The notes below the pieces were generated by a model. It had not been told where the DNA came from and did not search any database. It worked only from the letters and a program-made list of their open reading frames with translations. The position numbers and the translations under genes were made by a program. 64,000 bases of DNA from Trileptium ribeirensis (lineage: Eukaryota > Nematoda > Enoplea > Enoplida > Thoracostomopsidae), in assembly GCA_030248225.1 (NCBI GenBank), contig JASANE010009792.1:34280-98279 (forward strand), read 5' to 3'. Positions 12,354 through 24,900 of this stretch are shown here, piece by piece (position 1 is the first letter of the stretch; every line of letters begins with the position of its first letter).

Positions 12354-14961
12354 GGTCGCCCATGTGTCTCATGTATGTATTGTGTGTTTATGTGTTCATG
12401 AGTATATATGGATGTACATGTGTATGTATATAGGGATATAGATATATATGTTTGTATATAAAGATATATATGTATATATAGAGTATATAAGAACATGACA
12501 AAAAACAGGACATACAGGGACAAGACGTACAAAATTCTGCTAATTTTGTAAGTTTTACGGACGGACTGGTCAAGGACGACTAGAAAAGACGGGGATGCGT
12601 TTAGAGCCCTCCCATGGGTTCCTGAGGCCCCTGACTAGGGCCCCCGATAGCTCAAAGGATACACAGGAATGTGGTGCGCCCCCAAACAAAAAAGGAACTC
12701 ATTCCCGCCATAGGTTCCCCCTTCGGGACGTCTAAAGACGCCCTGTTAGGATATTTGAAGAGCTGTCAGCTAGGAATGTTCGGCTTTATCCTATAAGCCG
12801 ACATGTAAACGTGCAATGTTTGCACGTTTACCCGTGGATTTGATAGTAAGATTTAGCCCCAGATGGACTTTTAAGAAGCTTAAGTAGGTGATGGATGGGG
12901 ATGCTAACTCGCTAAATAGCAGAAATTTAGCCTTAAATCGACGAGTTAGCTGACGGAAATTTGATGAATGAGGACCAGAACACCAATCTGTCCCGAAATG
13001 AGGACAGATTTTTAGCTTACTCCAAGCATCTTTATGTAGAAAAGGAGATTTTAAAATTTTAAATCTGACGGGTGATTCAACCATTTGGTGGGACAGTTGG
13101 GGGGATAACGGACAATTTAGGATTAGGTAAGAGATTCAAGAGATCTGAGTGATGATCTTCAGATAAATTTTTGACATAAATTTAAAAGTAACGATGGATG
13201 AGGTTCAAGATTTCGCTAGATTTGGGCTAAATTCACAGATGTTCGACCTCCGAGTATTCGGGGGGTTAAATTTGATGTCGGCGATTTCGATTGAAGCCGA
13301 CTCTCTCTAAAGGGGACCCAGGGTTTACGATAGCTGTCAAAAATAAAATTTTGGGAATTTTTTGATTGTGCGCCCGGGTTTTATCTCAAAAAAGTAGGCG
13401 TTAAAAGATTATCACCGATTGGATGGCGACAAAATCGCTATCCTCCAATATAGGCGGAAATTTCGAGGCGACGACTACCGAGTCGACTCTTGGAATCAGT
13501 TCGACTTCGGCAGCGTGGAGTTCGGTCGACTGTACTGACCGGCTCCGACGCTAGAGTTTTATTACATCGGTTTCGCAATTCGTTTTACTTTTCCGTGCTT
13601 TTCCTTCGATTTGCGTTTGGAATGGGATTAGGCCGATGGAGGACCCGCGTAGACATCTTCCGTCTCGCGGAAGGGGACTAGCAACTGCTGTCCCGGACCG
13701 AACATTTTAAGTCAGGAAGTGAACCAGGCGTATGGGGGTGTATTTTCCCCAGATCAAAATGTAACAGACCATCGAAGTTTACTTAGCTACAGCACGATTT
13801 TGATCTCGGTAGTTCGACTGGACGCCCGTCGGAGGACGTCCTGTTCACCCACGTCAACCTGTCACGCTTTTAAGTGTCCCTTGACAAACCTTCTCTGTCG
13901 AGTTCCGTTTTGGGGGCGTGTTGAGTGATTGCACGGGGGGTGTTAGATTGTGAACACCAACGTCGAAGTAGTTCTGATTCCCTGTGGTCATAGGTAAGGC
14001 AAATCAAAATGGACACCTCTCGTCCATACTTTACATGACTTATCACTCTTGAGTTAGGACTAGCGAATTTTCCTGAGCTGACCACGGTAAACTTTCCCAA
14101 CGTAACCATAGGGACTTGCTTGCTGATCTTTGTTTATGGTTATGGTTTACAAATTTTTAGCTTAGTGGACCGTTCGACCCTCATGCCGCTGCTTGAGTTC
14201 GGACTGATTTCGCAGTTAGGGACAGGGGACTCGCCTCTGTCGGGCTTTAGGAAGCCCTAAAATTTCATTTCTCAGTCGAGCTAAGAAAATTTGGGGAATA
14301 CATAAAAGACTAAACAAATTCTAAGAACCTTACCTTGAGCATAAGGTATTAGCACTCCGCGAGGAGCGATTCTATATACTGCCTTGCACGATTTTGCCCG
14401 TATTCATTTTGTTCATTATTAAAACAGTCGTTATTAGAACTGTATAGGGACCTACCCCCCGGACTACTCGAATCCCCACACAGTCCTATGACACTACTCG
14501 CTAGGAACTCACAAAGGATACTGCTTTATAATGCTTACTCCGAAACTGTCACGAGTAGGCTATGAAGTTTACTTAAGTTCAATATGACACGCGCATGTGG
14601 TTAAGCTTAATAGTTGTATCTAGAAGAAGAGATTTCCCTTAAAATGAGCTGACAACCTATTCAGTTACCGTTTCCAGTTAAGTTTAAATCCTTGGAGGTA
14701 CGCTACGGTGCCCCCTGCTAAAAATAGAATCGCAATATCCTAACTTAAATAAAAGAGAATCGCGACTTATCGCGAAGCGTTTTGACCCCAAACCGAGCAA
14801 GTGCAAAACCCCGTTTTTTTCTTTGGAGCGAGTTGATCTCTGACTTTAAGCATATTTCTATTTTATCCCTGGTTGCCCGTTAGGCTATGTACTATGTATG
14901 CCCTTGCTTTGATATTTGCCGTTTTCCTCTCTCTCCTTTTTCGGTTTTCCTTGTTAAGTTT

Positions 14962-15030
14962 CGATGCTGCACGGGGGATTTAAGTCCGCTTCAGATCTTT
15001 CAGTACTAACCACTCGACCATCGGGTTCTG
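14962..15030 (-). other. tRNA-like segment, antisense in copy A
   Basis: On the minus strand GATGGTCGAGTGGTTAGTA fits a tRNA D-arm/A box, and GCGGACTTAAATCCCCCG resembles a degenerate T-arm/B box about 25 nt later. The acceptor stem does not pair well. A counterpart sits at the same offset in copy B. Not a working tRNA gene as far as I can see. Confidence 0.45.
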
Positions 15031-15032
15031 AG

Positions 15033-15119
15033 AAAATTCATTAAAATTTTGGTGATAACACGACTGCACAATTTCACTAGTGCAGTCGAGACACTGTACA
15101 ATTTCGATGCGTACAGTGT
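15033..15119 (+). ncRNA. Structured RNA segment in copy A: three hairpins
   Basis: Stems AAAATT/AATTTT (15033-15038, 15045-15050), CGACTGCAC/GTGCAGTCG (15061-15069, 15080-15088) and ACACTGTAC/GTACAGTGT (15091-15099, 15111-15119). The homologous place in copy B has different bases but still pairs, which is compensatory change. Confidence 0.55.
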
Positions 15120-16411
15120 AATAGGATCTTAGGATGAGTTCGATAGAGAGAGGACAGAAAAAAGAGAACAACCAAGGAAACAAAGAAAAGGAAAGAAAGG
15201 AATCAACCCAAAAAAGAGAACAACCAAGGAAACAAAGAAAAGGAAAAGAAAGGAACCAACCAAAACAACCCCAAAAGAAAAATACACAGACCCTCCTCAG
15301 GGCGCAAACTATTCACAGTTGTGGGACGGGCGCGACGGCCTGCCCACACGGTTGAAAAAGGCCGCACTGGTCGCTTAGGAAAATCGCCCAAGACGGTATT
15401 TGCTCGTGCCCCCACCTAGCTAGGCTGCTGAAAAAGCTACTCGGTGCGATCTTTCAGAATGATCAAAACAGCGTCCTCGACGAATACAAGATAGTTCCAC
15501 TAGTATCCTACCACCAAAATCAACCGCTTCGGCACACTCCCATCAGTTAGGGATTTTGGTAAGGACAAAAGAATTTGTGACCTCTGATGAGGCCACTGAA
15601 ATCTTTGGGACAAAGGTAATCTGCGCGTGGCACGGAGCTCGCCTAAGTCACGAAACAGTGTGAGGAACCGCTAGGGATACTAGGCGAGATTGACAGAATC
15701 CGGAAGGCACACCGGACGGAGCTTCCTTACAGTTGACTATCGAAAGAGTACTTTGTTCAGACAATAGGATTCTTTGGTAGTTGCTCGTTGCGATTTCACT
15801 GATAATATGTCCATGCTCACGTATTGATTTGTACCATAGCTGCTTTGCTTAATTTACCCATGCTCACGTATTGATTTGTACCTTAGTTGTTTTGCTTAAT
15901 ATAACCAGGCCCTGACCTGCACTAGGAGGCTAGGCTCTGCCCGGTGCGATCGTTCTAGCTCTCTGCTAATGGACAGATCCAGTCGTGTTTGCTAGCTTCG
16001 GCTCGCCGTCTAGGTGGCCCATGGTTTCGTTACCTTCGTTGCAAGCATACTCTTGCTCTTGTCGGGCTAGCGCACTCCCCACCCAATGCGACTTCCCGTT
16101 TGCCTGTGATTTACGTAAAACCCTTATAGCGACGCGCGTTATTGAGAGCGTTATGGAGAGCGAATTTCGACGCACGCCAAAACGCATGTCCTGAGTCACA
16201 ACGGAAATGAGTATGATCAACAATAATCGGCTCGAACCTAGATTTTGGTCCGGCATTGCCGGGATCGCCCTCGCTCTTGCTGCCTCTTCCCCCGCTTACC
16301 CGTAAACGAGGGAACGAATGTTCAAAGTGTCGGAGCGTGGCCGCCTTAGTTTGCACTGTTTCATATACTGTTTCGATTTCCTATCTTTGACTGTATTTGT
16401 ACCGAACTTCA

Positions 16412-16417
16412 AATAAA
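16412..16417 (+). terminator. Poly(A) signal AATAAA, copy A
   Basis: AATAAACTC here is matched by AATAAACTC at the homologous place in copy B, so it is a conserved feature of the family, about 780 bp before its end. Confidence 0.45.
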
Positions 16418-17193
16418 CTCTTGAAAACCACTGGACGTGTCCCGTGTTATTGAATTCTTAGCGTGATAAGGATGTCCAAGTGGACGGGCCGACCCTTCGT
16501 GCCACGGCTTGCGGACGTAAATACCCCAAGCCCTGACACGAGCGGTCCGCTGCCAATATTGAAACAATTGTGTAGTGGTCTTGCAGCGAGAATGGTCCAC
16601 CGAATTTTCCGCCGAACTAGTTCGTGTAATTGTCCCGCTCGCACAGAATACAAAACTTACTTGGAAAACTTTATCACTAGATACCAACACGGTTAAGCTA
16701 TCAGGATACAAAGTAGATAGTCCGATGTTAAACTCTCAGGGAATGTCCGAAGCCTGTGGGGGCCATATAGGCTATAACGAATAAAGTGTTCAACCAAGAA
16801 TAAACTAGGTAGAACTCAGAGTTTACCTTGTAAAGCCTAAATTATCACGCGCTTTCACTTTAGGTCACGCTAGATAAAACAACTTCCGTTAGACTAGGAT
16901 AGGGAATATCGGTTTGACATTATGACCTGTGAGCAGGTTTCGGTGTCAACCTCGCTGGGGGACCTCAGCAATCATACCCAGATACTAGACACGTGCGCAA
17001 CCAATCGGGCGGGGTCCGAACACACCCCGTGAAGCGCGCCTGCGGCATGCTAAGCTTCATAGCTTCTTCGGTCTGACCAAGAGAAGTAACGAAATCTCAA
17101 AACTTTGGGTCCGCCCTTGAGGTTATGATAGCCCGGGTCGTACGAGCATGGTGTTAGGAAGTTGCGCCATGCAGCAGCGTCACCGTTATTACA

Positions 17194-17375
17194 TATAAGC
17201 TATAATATATAAGTAAAAGCAAGAATGTGTATGGGGTTCTTGGTAATTTGCCAAAACTACCTTATGCACTCTTGCTGACAATTTTGTTTAAGCTATAATA
17301 TATAAGTAAAAGCAAGAATGTATATGGTGTTCTTGGTAATTTACCAAAACTACCTTATGCACTCTTGCTGACAAA
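17194..17375. repeat. 93-bp hairpin-type tandem repeat, copies 2 and 3
   Basis: Copies at 17194-17286 and 17287-about 17375, highly similar to 10312-10404. Together they show that the element between them was inserted into an existing tandem array. Confidence 0.8.
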
Positions 17376-20300
17376 AATTCTTGCAAGACAAAATTTTTTT
17401 AATCATTCTTACAAATTTATTTCGTTTAATTTACTTCACTGATTTGCCATTCATTTATTATACAAATTAGTTCATTTTTATGATATGTTTTATATTAATA
17501 TTTTTACGACAGCTACAAAATATATTAATGTTTCGGCCTTCGGACATGTTTCACTCTTACGTTCAAGTCAAGCATCAAAAGTCTACGCAGACAAAAGAGC
17601 ATATCCCAGAGTTATAATATATAGTTCTACTTTATATTTAATAGAAAAAATTATTTTACACCGGGACAGTAGTTCTGAGTAACAAATATATCTTCGAAAA
17701 AACGTTCCCTGTAAGTGGTGTTGTATAAGAAGCGTCTGTATCACAGCAAAAAATAGTTGTGCAATTATGCATATGGCAACAATCGCACTTTCATTTTAGA
17801 ATATATGACTTAACTGAAAATCTGGAAATTGATTCGTAACTTAATCCCAATAATTGGGTACAGCAAATTTGGTACTTTGTTCTTTTATAATTGGTAATAA
17901 AATTGTGCCACGTTTTAGTACCGACTTGGGCTTTCAATGTATTATAAAAATTATGGGGTCTATGTGCCAAATATATACATCGGAAAAGTATTCGATGTAA
18001 CTTGCAAAGATGCCAGTACAAAGTATTTATGACTGTTATATTTTGCCTAGATACTAGAAAAGCTAGAATATATAATTAGAGATTTTCCACTTACATATTT
18101 ATTGCCCAGCACTAAGCAACATTTGACGATTCAAAATGGCGTGACGGCATTTATCAGACAACTTAAGATCTAATATTGTTTAATGTAGAATGTGCTAATC
18201 CACAAAATAGTGATATTTTGAAATCATTAAGCACCCTATATTGCGAGTGAGAAGCTGGCTAAGATAGACATCTTATATGTTCTTGAATCAAATTTACAAC
18301 CTGATTAAATGCACACGTACTGAGGTTTTGCATTTTAGTTTACATAAAGTGTTGAAAATCATCTATACGTAAATATTTTTAAACACTGAAACATTAGTTT
18401 AGAAATTTCAAGTAATTAATAACACTGATAATCACACTGCAACTAAAGCGTACAAGTTTTTCGGAACAAACATTATTTTCTATGACGATTGATTTATTAG
18501 TAATTATATGAACTGAAAAAAATTTAATTCTCGTAGTAAGCAGATAAGATAAAATTTTGTCAAGATAGTAATTAAGTTTTCGGAGAGTAGCCCACAAGGA
18601 TGAATGTATTACTTAATAACGTAAAAAATGTTTTGACCTAGACAGTCCGCAGAGCAATAATCATAGATGGTGTATAAACGATACAAAAACTGAAGGTTGA
18701 AAGATGAATGCACAAAGATTTGATTGTAAAGTTGTACTTACTAAGGTTGTTATTTATCAAGTCAGTTCTGGATCGTCAACGCGATGAATGTAGCCAAACA
18801 AAGGTTTTCCTCTTACTTACACAAAAGTTTGTGATATAGTATTATGTAGGTGGTGCTCGTGGTCGCCATTTTGCGATTTAGTATCGCATTTTTCTGACCG
18901 CGTACATGGGAAAACTTGATTGTCAATCGCTTTTTTGAGTATACTTCAATAAATACATAGATTGTGAACGCAGCTGTCCGATTCAACAGTCATTTGGTGA
19001 ACACAGACAACCGTACGAAACGAAGAAATGTGCACGTACGCAAATTACTATCGTGCTTCGAGGAGCATTTGTTCGCGTTCGCTAAAATGCAGAAATGTGA
19101 GCGCGAATGATGTAGTTTGTATTTTAACAAAATGACAACCATGGTGTACGCACCTAAAGTGAAATAATGCATAAGTTCGACATAAATTAAAGCTATTTCA
19201 AAGTCAGGTCTTGCAGAAGCCTATTACCTTATCGTTTAAATTGTCATCAGAAGCCGAAATATAGCCTAATAGAAGAAAAACAAAAATAAATTCATAATCT
19301 TGCCAAACAGTGTTGTTAAAAACTGGGAGACAGAATCATACGAGGAATGTTAAGTTAGATTGAACCTTGTAAGCTGTGTATCACAAAATGATTACATTTC
19401 TAGCGCGCTGATGAGAAGCGATCATGATTAATCAAAGAAATTACATACATCATTTTTACTTGAATAAAAAGCTATAAATTACCATTCGGTTTACCCAAAG
19501 TAATAGTAATCATTAATTGGTCATCAGCTACAGCGTAACCTTTGAGTAAACTAAATAACTGCTGTGGCAGCCGTTATGATTTTTTCGGTGGTTGAACAAG
19601 ATAGAAAGACGGATGGGCTAGGATATACAGGGTGATCCAAATCGTCACTCCAAAATTGTAGTGTTTTTCTGCCAGTTTTGTTGGTTCTCACCCAAAAAAT
19701 TCAGATAGCTAGCTTTCATTGTTATGTTTCTGCTACGTTGGTCCGGTTTATTGAGGTTAATTACTTTCTACCCGCATTGTTTGTTGTTGTTAATTACTTT
19801 CTACCCGCTCTAAATTATTAAAACCAGAATATCAATGCAAAGTTTCATACGTTTTTGGGAAACTCGCACAACAATTGAGATGACCCGCAATGTAATACAG
19901 TACACATTTATTAAAACGTGGCTGAGTGGTCTAGCTCGCTATACCACCCTATCATTTTACAAAGTGCGTGATCAACTCCCGCCGGCACCTGAATTTCTAT
20001 ATTTAATGTAGTTTCTTGTTCCAAGCAAATATATGATGCCACCAACAAATGAAATCAGTCTGGGCCTATCATGGCACTAAGAAAAGGCGATTGAAGACTT
20101 GGCTATGCCGTTTATTCTATTGGTGCGAATTGAACGATGAATTCATATGCCAAAGTCGAGACTACGTAGGTTCACAAATATTAACTATCAGAACTATAGT
20201 AGCATATATCACAATATAACGGCTTTAGGTTGAACGTATGACTCCAAATTTGTAGCAACCGAACGGTCCGTGCGAAGCATCAAGTTAAGATTTTACAGCG

Positions 20301-21532
20301 AATTGGTCGTCGCGGCTGTAACCATATTAGTGTCGCAAACTTGCTGTTACCCAAGAAACCTGTTTTGTATACTACTTAAGAAAATATTTTACTGGGAACA
20401 AAAGCTTTGCGGGCTAGTGACTCTGCGCGCCATTGCCCTGTTTTTGAACCCTTAAACCACATATTTGAAATACTTAAGCAAAGAGTAATAGTCATAGCAG
20501 ATTGTAATATTTGTGAATCTTCACCAGATTGTCGCTAAATATTAGCACTAGCTATATTATTTGCACCACATGATGCTCTATAGATAATACTTATCGACCG
20601 CAACTGTTAAAGCACGTGAGCAGTACTTTAAAAGCTTGCCAATTAAAGCCAATTTTTGTGAGAGTTCTTTATTAGCTCTGACAATTTTTCCGAAGAAATG
20701 TGCCATAGCGAACCAAAATATTAGAAGCATATGCGATATAAAAGTACAAACATTTCCGATAAGAATTCAAAAGTCACCCCTGTTCAAAAATGTGAAAACA
20801 TAGCACACCTATTGGTGCCACTGTGCTTCAAGTTCAGATGCCAACAGACTTACATAGTTTTTCCTTTAGTGAATGTCGCTGCGAATTGAATACAGGTTTT
20901 CTTTGTTGTAGTGAAACGTTGTGACGCTTCGAACAGTACGTTGTCACGTGCAGTATTTTAATCTTTGTGTGTAAATTTGAGGAGTATAATTCGGCTCTTT
21001 TATATGGTCAAATGGCGTAGTAGAATTTACTCCAGCTCCCTCATATCAATTATCGATAGAAACCTTTTGAAGGACCATTGAACTAGAACCAAAAAGACAA
21101 AAATTAGCTCATGCAAAGCATATAATATGTTAAAATGAGTACTTATAGCATGGACCTGCAGGTGTGTTGGATTAATAATTACATGTATCTTTACCATACG
21201 AAGGTATCACCGTTAGACTGTAAAAAGTGGAAAACAATATTATTGCTTCTTGGCATTCTTGTAAATTTGGTCTGAATAAATAGAATAATTTATTTTATCG
21301 TTTTATGCTTTTAGATAATTTTCTCTTAAATCTAAAAGAAACGGGTATTAGTAGTTGGTGAGACAATTTATAGGTGTACTATAACAAACAAAATATTCAT
21401 ATATAAAAACATTACAAAAATCTGATCAAATGTATACCATGCAGTTTTTATACAATTGCCGATGTAAAAGTGCAGTGGCGCATACGGGTTCATAACAGCC
21501 AACTTTCAGTGTCTATCTCAAAACTAGATGCC
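17376..21532. other. Intergenic DNA upstream of the cyclase
   Basis: No coding exon recognised. It holds one member of a dispersed repeat (18850-19170), a short duplication of gttaattactttctacccgc (19765-19808) and a segment like the first 80 bases of the window (20909-20980). The cyclase promoter should lie here, but no element can be named. Confidence 0.4.
18850..19170. repeat. Dispersed repeat, copy 1 (also 42722-43045 and part at 25960-26025)
   Basis: Shared blocks in the same order: tttagtatcgca, gaccgcgtacat/cttga, then attttaacaaaatgacaaccatg. The three places differ in between. Borders and class unknown. Confidence 0.4.
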
Positions 21533-21951
21533 ATGTTGGCGTTTGGAACAACAGTTCAAATATTATGTTATTTATTGCAAACATATTTTTATTTGGTGAG
21601 AAGCGCAGGTGGTATCGTAACTAAGCCGTCAAATTCAAAAACGACAGGCGAGCAACATATTGATACTAGTAACGGTAAATTAACTGAAAACGGTATCGTT
21701 AAAGTTAATGGTATTGGCGCAGGTTTGCCTAGCATAGTTTATGGCGAATTTGCTAATCATTTTGAAACCATCCGTGAGCATGATCCTGTGGACGTGTCCT
21801 ATTATACGACTGACAGCTGGAGCGGAATTTGCAGTATGACACACGAGTGTCCAGTGTCGGACACGTACGTTTACGGTGGAACTAGTGTCGATTTATCGGA
21901 TGAAGAAAAACGCTTATTTCCGGAGCTAGTTCTGATCCCAACTATGGCTGG
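21533..21951 (+). CDS. Cyclase exon 1: signal peptide and first part of PstS-like domain
   Basis: The first ATG of this open frame (the frame itself opens earlier with GTG) has G at -3 and starts a hydrophobic leader ([16 protein letters not shown]...) ending near VRSAGG, a plausible signal peptide. After a polar Thr/Ser/Asn stretch comes [18 protein letters not shown], which matches the N-terminal strand and helix of PstS proteins. Then come a Cys...Cys pair (CSMTHEC), [12 protein letters not shown] (counterpart of the PstS FGASDxxLSDE motif) and [12 protein letters not shown]. Donor GG|GTTAGT at 21952 leaves a phase-2 codon that the first base of exon 2 completes to GGA (Gly140). Residues 1-139 plus two bases. 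Start choice is good but not proven: an acceptor-like ctttcag at about 21503-21509 could mark the end of a 5' UTR intron. Confidence 0.8.
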
Positions 21952-24900
21952 GTTAGTTTAAGCGTGTGTTCAGTATAGAACCATAAAAAGGCATGCCACA
22001 ATGTTATGGTCTTATGTGGTTATAGTTTTATGTCTTACAGTAATGTGGTTTATTTTGCCGCACTTTCCAAGCATCCTTGAGCTGGTCCCCATCAAGGTTC
22101 TTTTGAAGTTCCTGCCGTCAAGAGGCTACCTGCCAATCAGATGGGATCAAGGACATCGTTTATCCATGGCTGCTATTCTTGCTCTTTTTCGGTGATTAAT
22201 AGAATCCTGCGAACCTATAAGCTCAATACACCTTTGCGAAAGACTATTTTTCTCCAAACAACTTTTGTGATTCACCCACCAACAAGCATTCTAGGCGAAA
22301 GCCAAAACCGTTTTATTTATTGTAATATGTCCGAAATATCGGACTCCTCTAAAAATTTGTCTTCATTAACACTGGGTTTTAACGATAGTTTATTCTAACG
22401 AGCTAACATATGACTGGTTAATGGAAATCCGCCAATTTCGCAGACGGAAGAGCGAAATTGTCCATAATGATTTTGCCCAAATCAACGCAACGTTACCTAT
22501 GCTTTATGGTTTTATAAACATTAACATTTAAACAAATTATAATTACTGTTAGGTCTCAGACCCTACATAGGTGCTTTTATAAATTTTGAAAAAAGGACAT
22601 TTGAAAGTAAATTTTAAAACATGTATTTCCATCGGCACATGATATATTAGAGTCCATAAAACCATAAAATATGTCGATAATTAGACCTGCTTCATTAGAA
22701 ATACATTTATAACCAAAATGGTATATGTGTATCACTATATTTCAAAAAATCTATACATTTTGCTAAGTTTAATTAGATAACTATCTGGGTGGGTGGCACG
22801 TAAGATAGCAATATTCACCGTTGGCTTAACCCTACGTAATATCAGACATTATAATTCGACAAAAAGTAGGTATGACCCCTAGACTCTGAACTGAAATAAG
22901 GAAACATCCACACGATCTTCCAAGTTGTAGGCAAGCCTAACCGACATCTAGTAATCATTAATATAATTGCTATTCCAAGCAGGACGCACCATAACTTGAG
23001 CTAAATTCGAAGACAATAGTTCTTAATATTTGTGCGAAAGATAGATTGTCCTGTTGCTAAGTTATGGCACTCACCCAAAGTTTTGTTAAAATAGCGTATA
23101 TGACTCAGGAACGGCCCGACGATATACGCAATTTTTGCACCATTTATTGTAGTTAATCATCGATTCATAATGGTAAAAGCATATCTCTGTATGTGTAAAC
23201 AAAGCTTACTTTTATACCAAACTCACGTCGAAATTTGTGGTAGTTTCGGTCTATAACATGGTAACCGCTGAAGTTGAGTGAAAAAGGTGTTACAGTGCAG
23301 TAGACCTGAGCTATTACGACTAGAGCCTTGCCATCTTTAGCAACTGAATAAGAGAGCAGAAGCAATCAATTTATTGTCAAAGTCGCCTAGGTATGGCTGT
23401 TATTTGTTGCTGTAGCTTAACGATGATGTGGGATATATGGTTTAAATGTTGACAGTGGGTGTACATATAAGCTCTAGATATATTACTAACGTCGTCCATA
23501 CTACTGCCATAAACTGCCAAAACCAATACTGTTTACCAACATATTGTGTTCGTCTATATTTCGCCGTTATAACTTATGGATATGGAATAGCTGACTATGT
23601 TCGGGTCACGTGTTTTCTATGCACGTGATGACTTTGTGACAAGTCGATACTGTTGAATTCATCCCAATATTCATGCATGGCTACGAAATATGAAGTGAAA
23701 TGATTTTCCGGATCAGAATTGATCAAATATTGGTGCTAATGTCTGTATCTTTGCAAAGAATACCCCATCGACCAAATATTGGTGCTACCGTCTGTATATT
23801 TGCACAGAACATTTTGATATACTTTATGTTGAGCTGCGATCGATTGATATCTATTAATTGACTTTATTAGTTACCTTGCTCGTATGATCTAGGTATTACT
23901 CAGGGTATGATCTGTCAAACGATTATATAAAAGTAATGGCGCTAAACCCAAACTGTCTCAGCCCGGCAGCGAGTTCAACAGCCATAACTCTGCAACGCTT
24001 TATAGTATGTAGATAAGTTTTTCTTATGTGTGTTTAAAGGTACGTATATTCAGTGATTACCAACAGTTAATTATGAACCCCTGAAGGAATATGTGACTCT
24101 CGTGCCACTCTACATTCAATACGCTATAGTTTGACGTGTCTATTTTTGCGTCATTTGTCCTACTTTTTTGGTTGGGACAGTATAACATAACTTTTCCCAT
24201 TTTATCCTGCCAATTTTAATTCTGCCAAGTTTTTTCAACTTCTGTTGTGTCCCAGCAAACTTTAGTCCTCGCCAGATGCAGGACATAAGTTTGCCTGGAG
24301 TGGGGGGCACGACTAAAGTTGGGGGAGGGGGAAGGTGCCTGGGGCAAAGCAAAACTAGGAAATTTGTTCCCCCTAAAAGTCGGACAATTGATAGAAAAAT
24401 TGTCCCCATCATCCCACAACGTGCATAATGTAGTGTGATTTGGGTGTCACACTCTTCTACAAGGATTCATCATGAACTATAGGTATTTACTATTTATGTA
24501 TGTATATTAACCAAGGTTAGGGAAAAGCGTGCTGATGTACACAAACGTACATCAATTTTTTTCGAGCTAAAGAGTTTTACTGTCAATAACTTTCAGTAAC
24601 GAGTAAACTGAATAAGTCAAAATTTTCAAAGTACGTGTAAATTATTAACCTCGCATACTAGCAGAAGTGATATTCTATATTACTTTGATGGTGAATTAAT
24701 GTCGTTCGTTAATATTTAACAAGTTATTAGGCGACCAATTGTCCGCAAGAAAAAGTAAGGTACTAGCGAAACGGTCCTAAAGCCGTCGATCTTTTATAAC
24801 TGAGCACTGAAGTTTGTAAAATATAGTAGCAAACATTGAAATCTACCAAACAAAAAGGCGTATCACCGTTACAAATTGCGTTATCATAAAGTATATAGTG

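Larger units (their letters stand above)
10409..17193 (+). mobile_element. TG...CA element copy A, 6,785 bp (giant solo-LTR-like)
   Basis: It starts TGTAACAAGCCCGTTCC and ends GTTATTACA, flanked by a 4-bp duplication TATA (10405-10408, 17194-17197). Removing it restores the repeat junction ttttgtataagc seen intact at 10308-10318, so both borders are firm. The same family recurs at 54119-60424. No long coding frame. + strand orientation is suggested by AATAAA at 16412 and a TATA-rich tract near 11190-11230. The sequence is more GC-rich than its surroundings. TG...CA ends with a 4-bp duplication point to a retroviral-type integrase; no direct terminal repeats are visible inside, so a solo LTR of unusual size is the simplest reading. 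Duplications lie at 15150-15260 and 15800-15900. Confidence 0.75.

Noticed and set aside
11974..12532. Overlapping open frames of 130-175 codons on both strands in element copy A (and 55734-56272 in copy B)
   Set aside because: They arise from TTG/GTT and TATA low-complexity tracts, are not conserved as proteins between the two copies, and contain no domain.
14962..15030. A functional tRNA gene on the minus strand
   Set aside because: Only A- and B-box-like parts are present. The acceptor stem does not pair and the anticodon arm is poor in both copies.
16920..17193. GC-rich conserved block that at first looked like ribosomal RNA
   Set aside because: It contains none of the universally conserved rRNA segments I would expect, and it forms the terminal part of both TG...CA elements.
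21470..21532. Longer cyclase N-terminus starting at 21470
   Set aside because: That frame opens with GTG, not ATG. The first ATG at 21533 directly precedes a signal peptide in good start context.
24140..24412. Minus-strand frame with [18 protein letters not shown] as a coding gene
   Set aside because: The proline run comes from a G-rich repeat-like segment (24275-24420); nothing else supports it.
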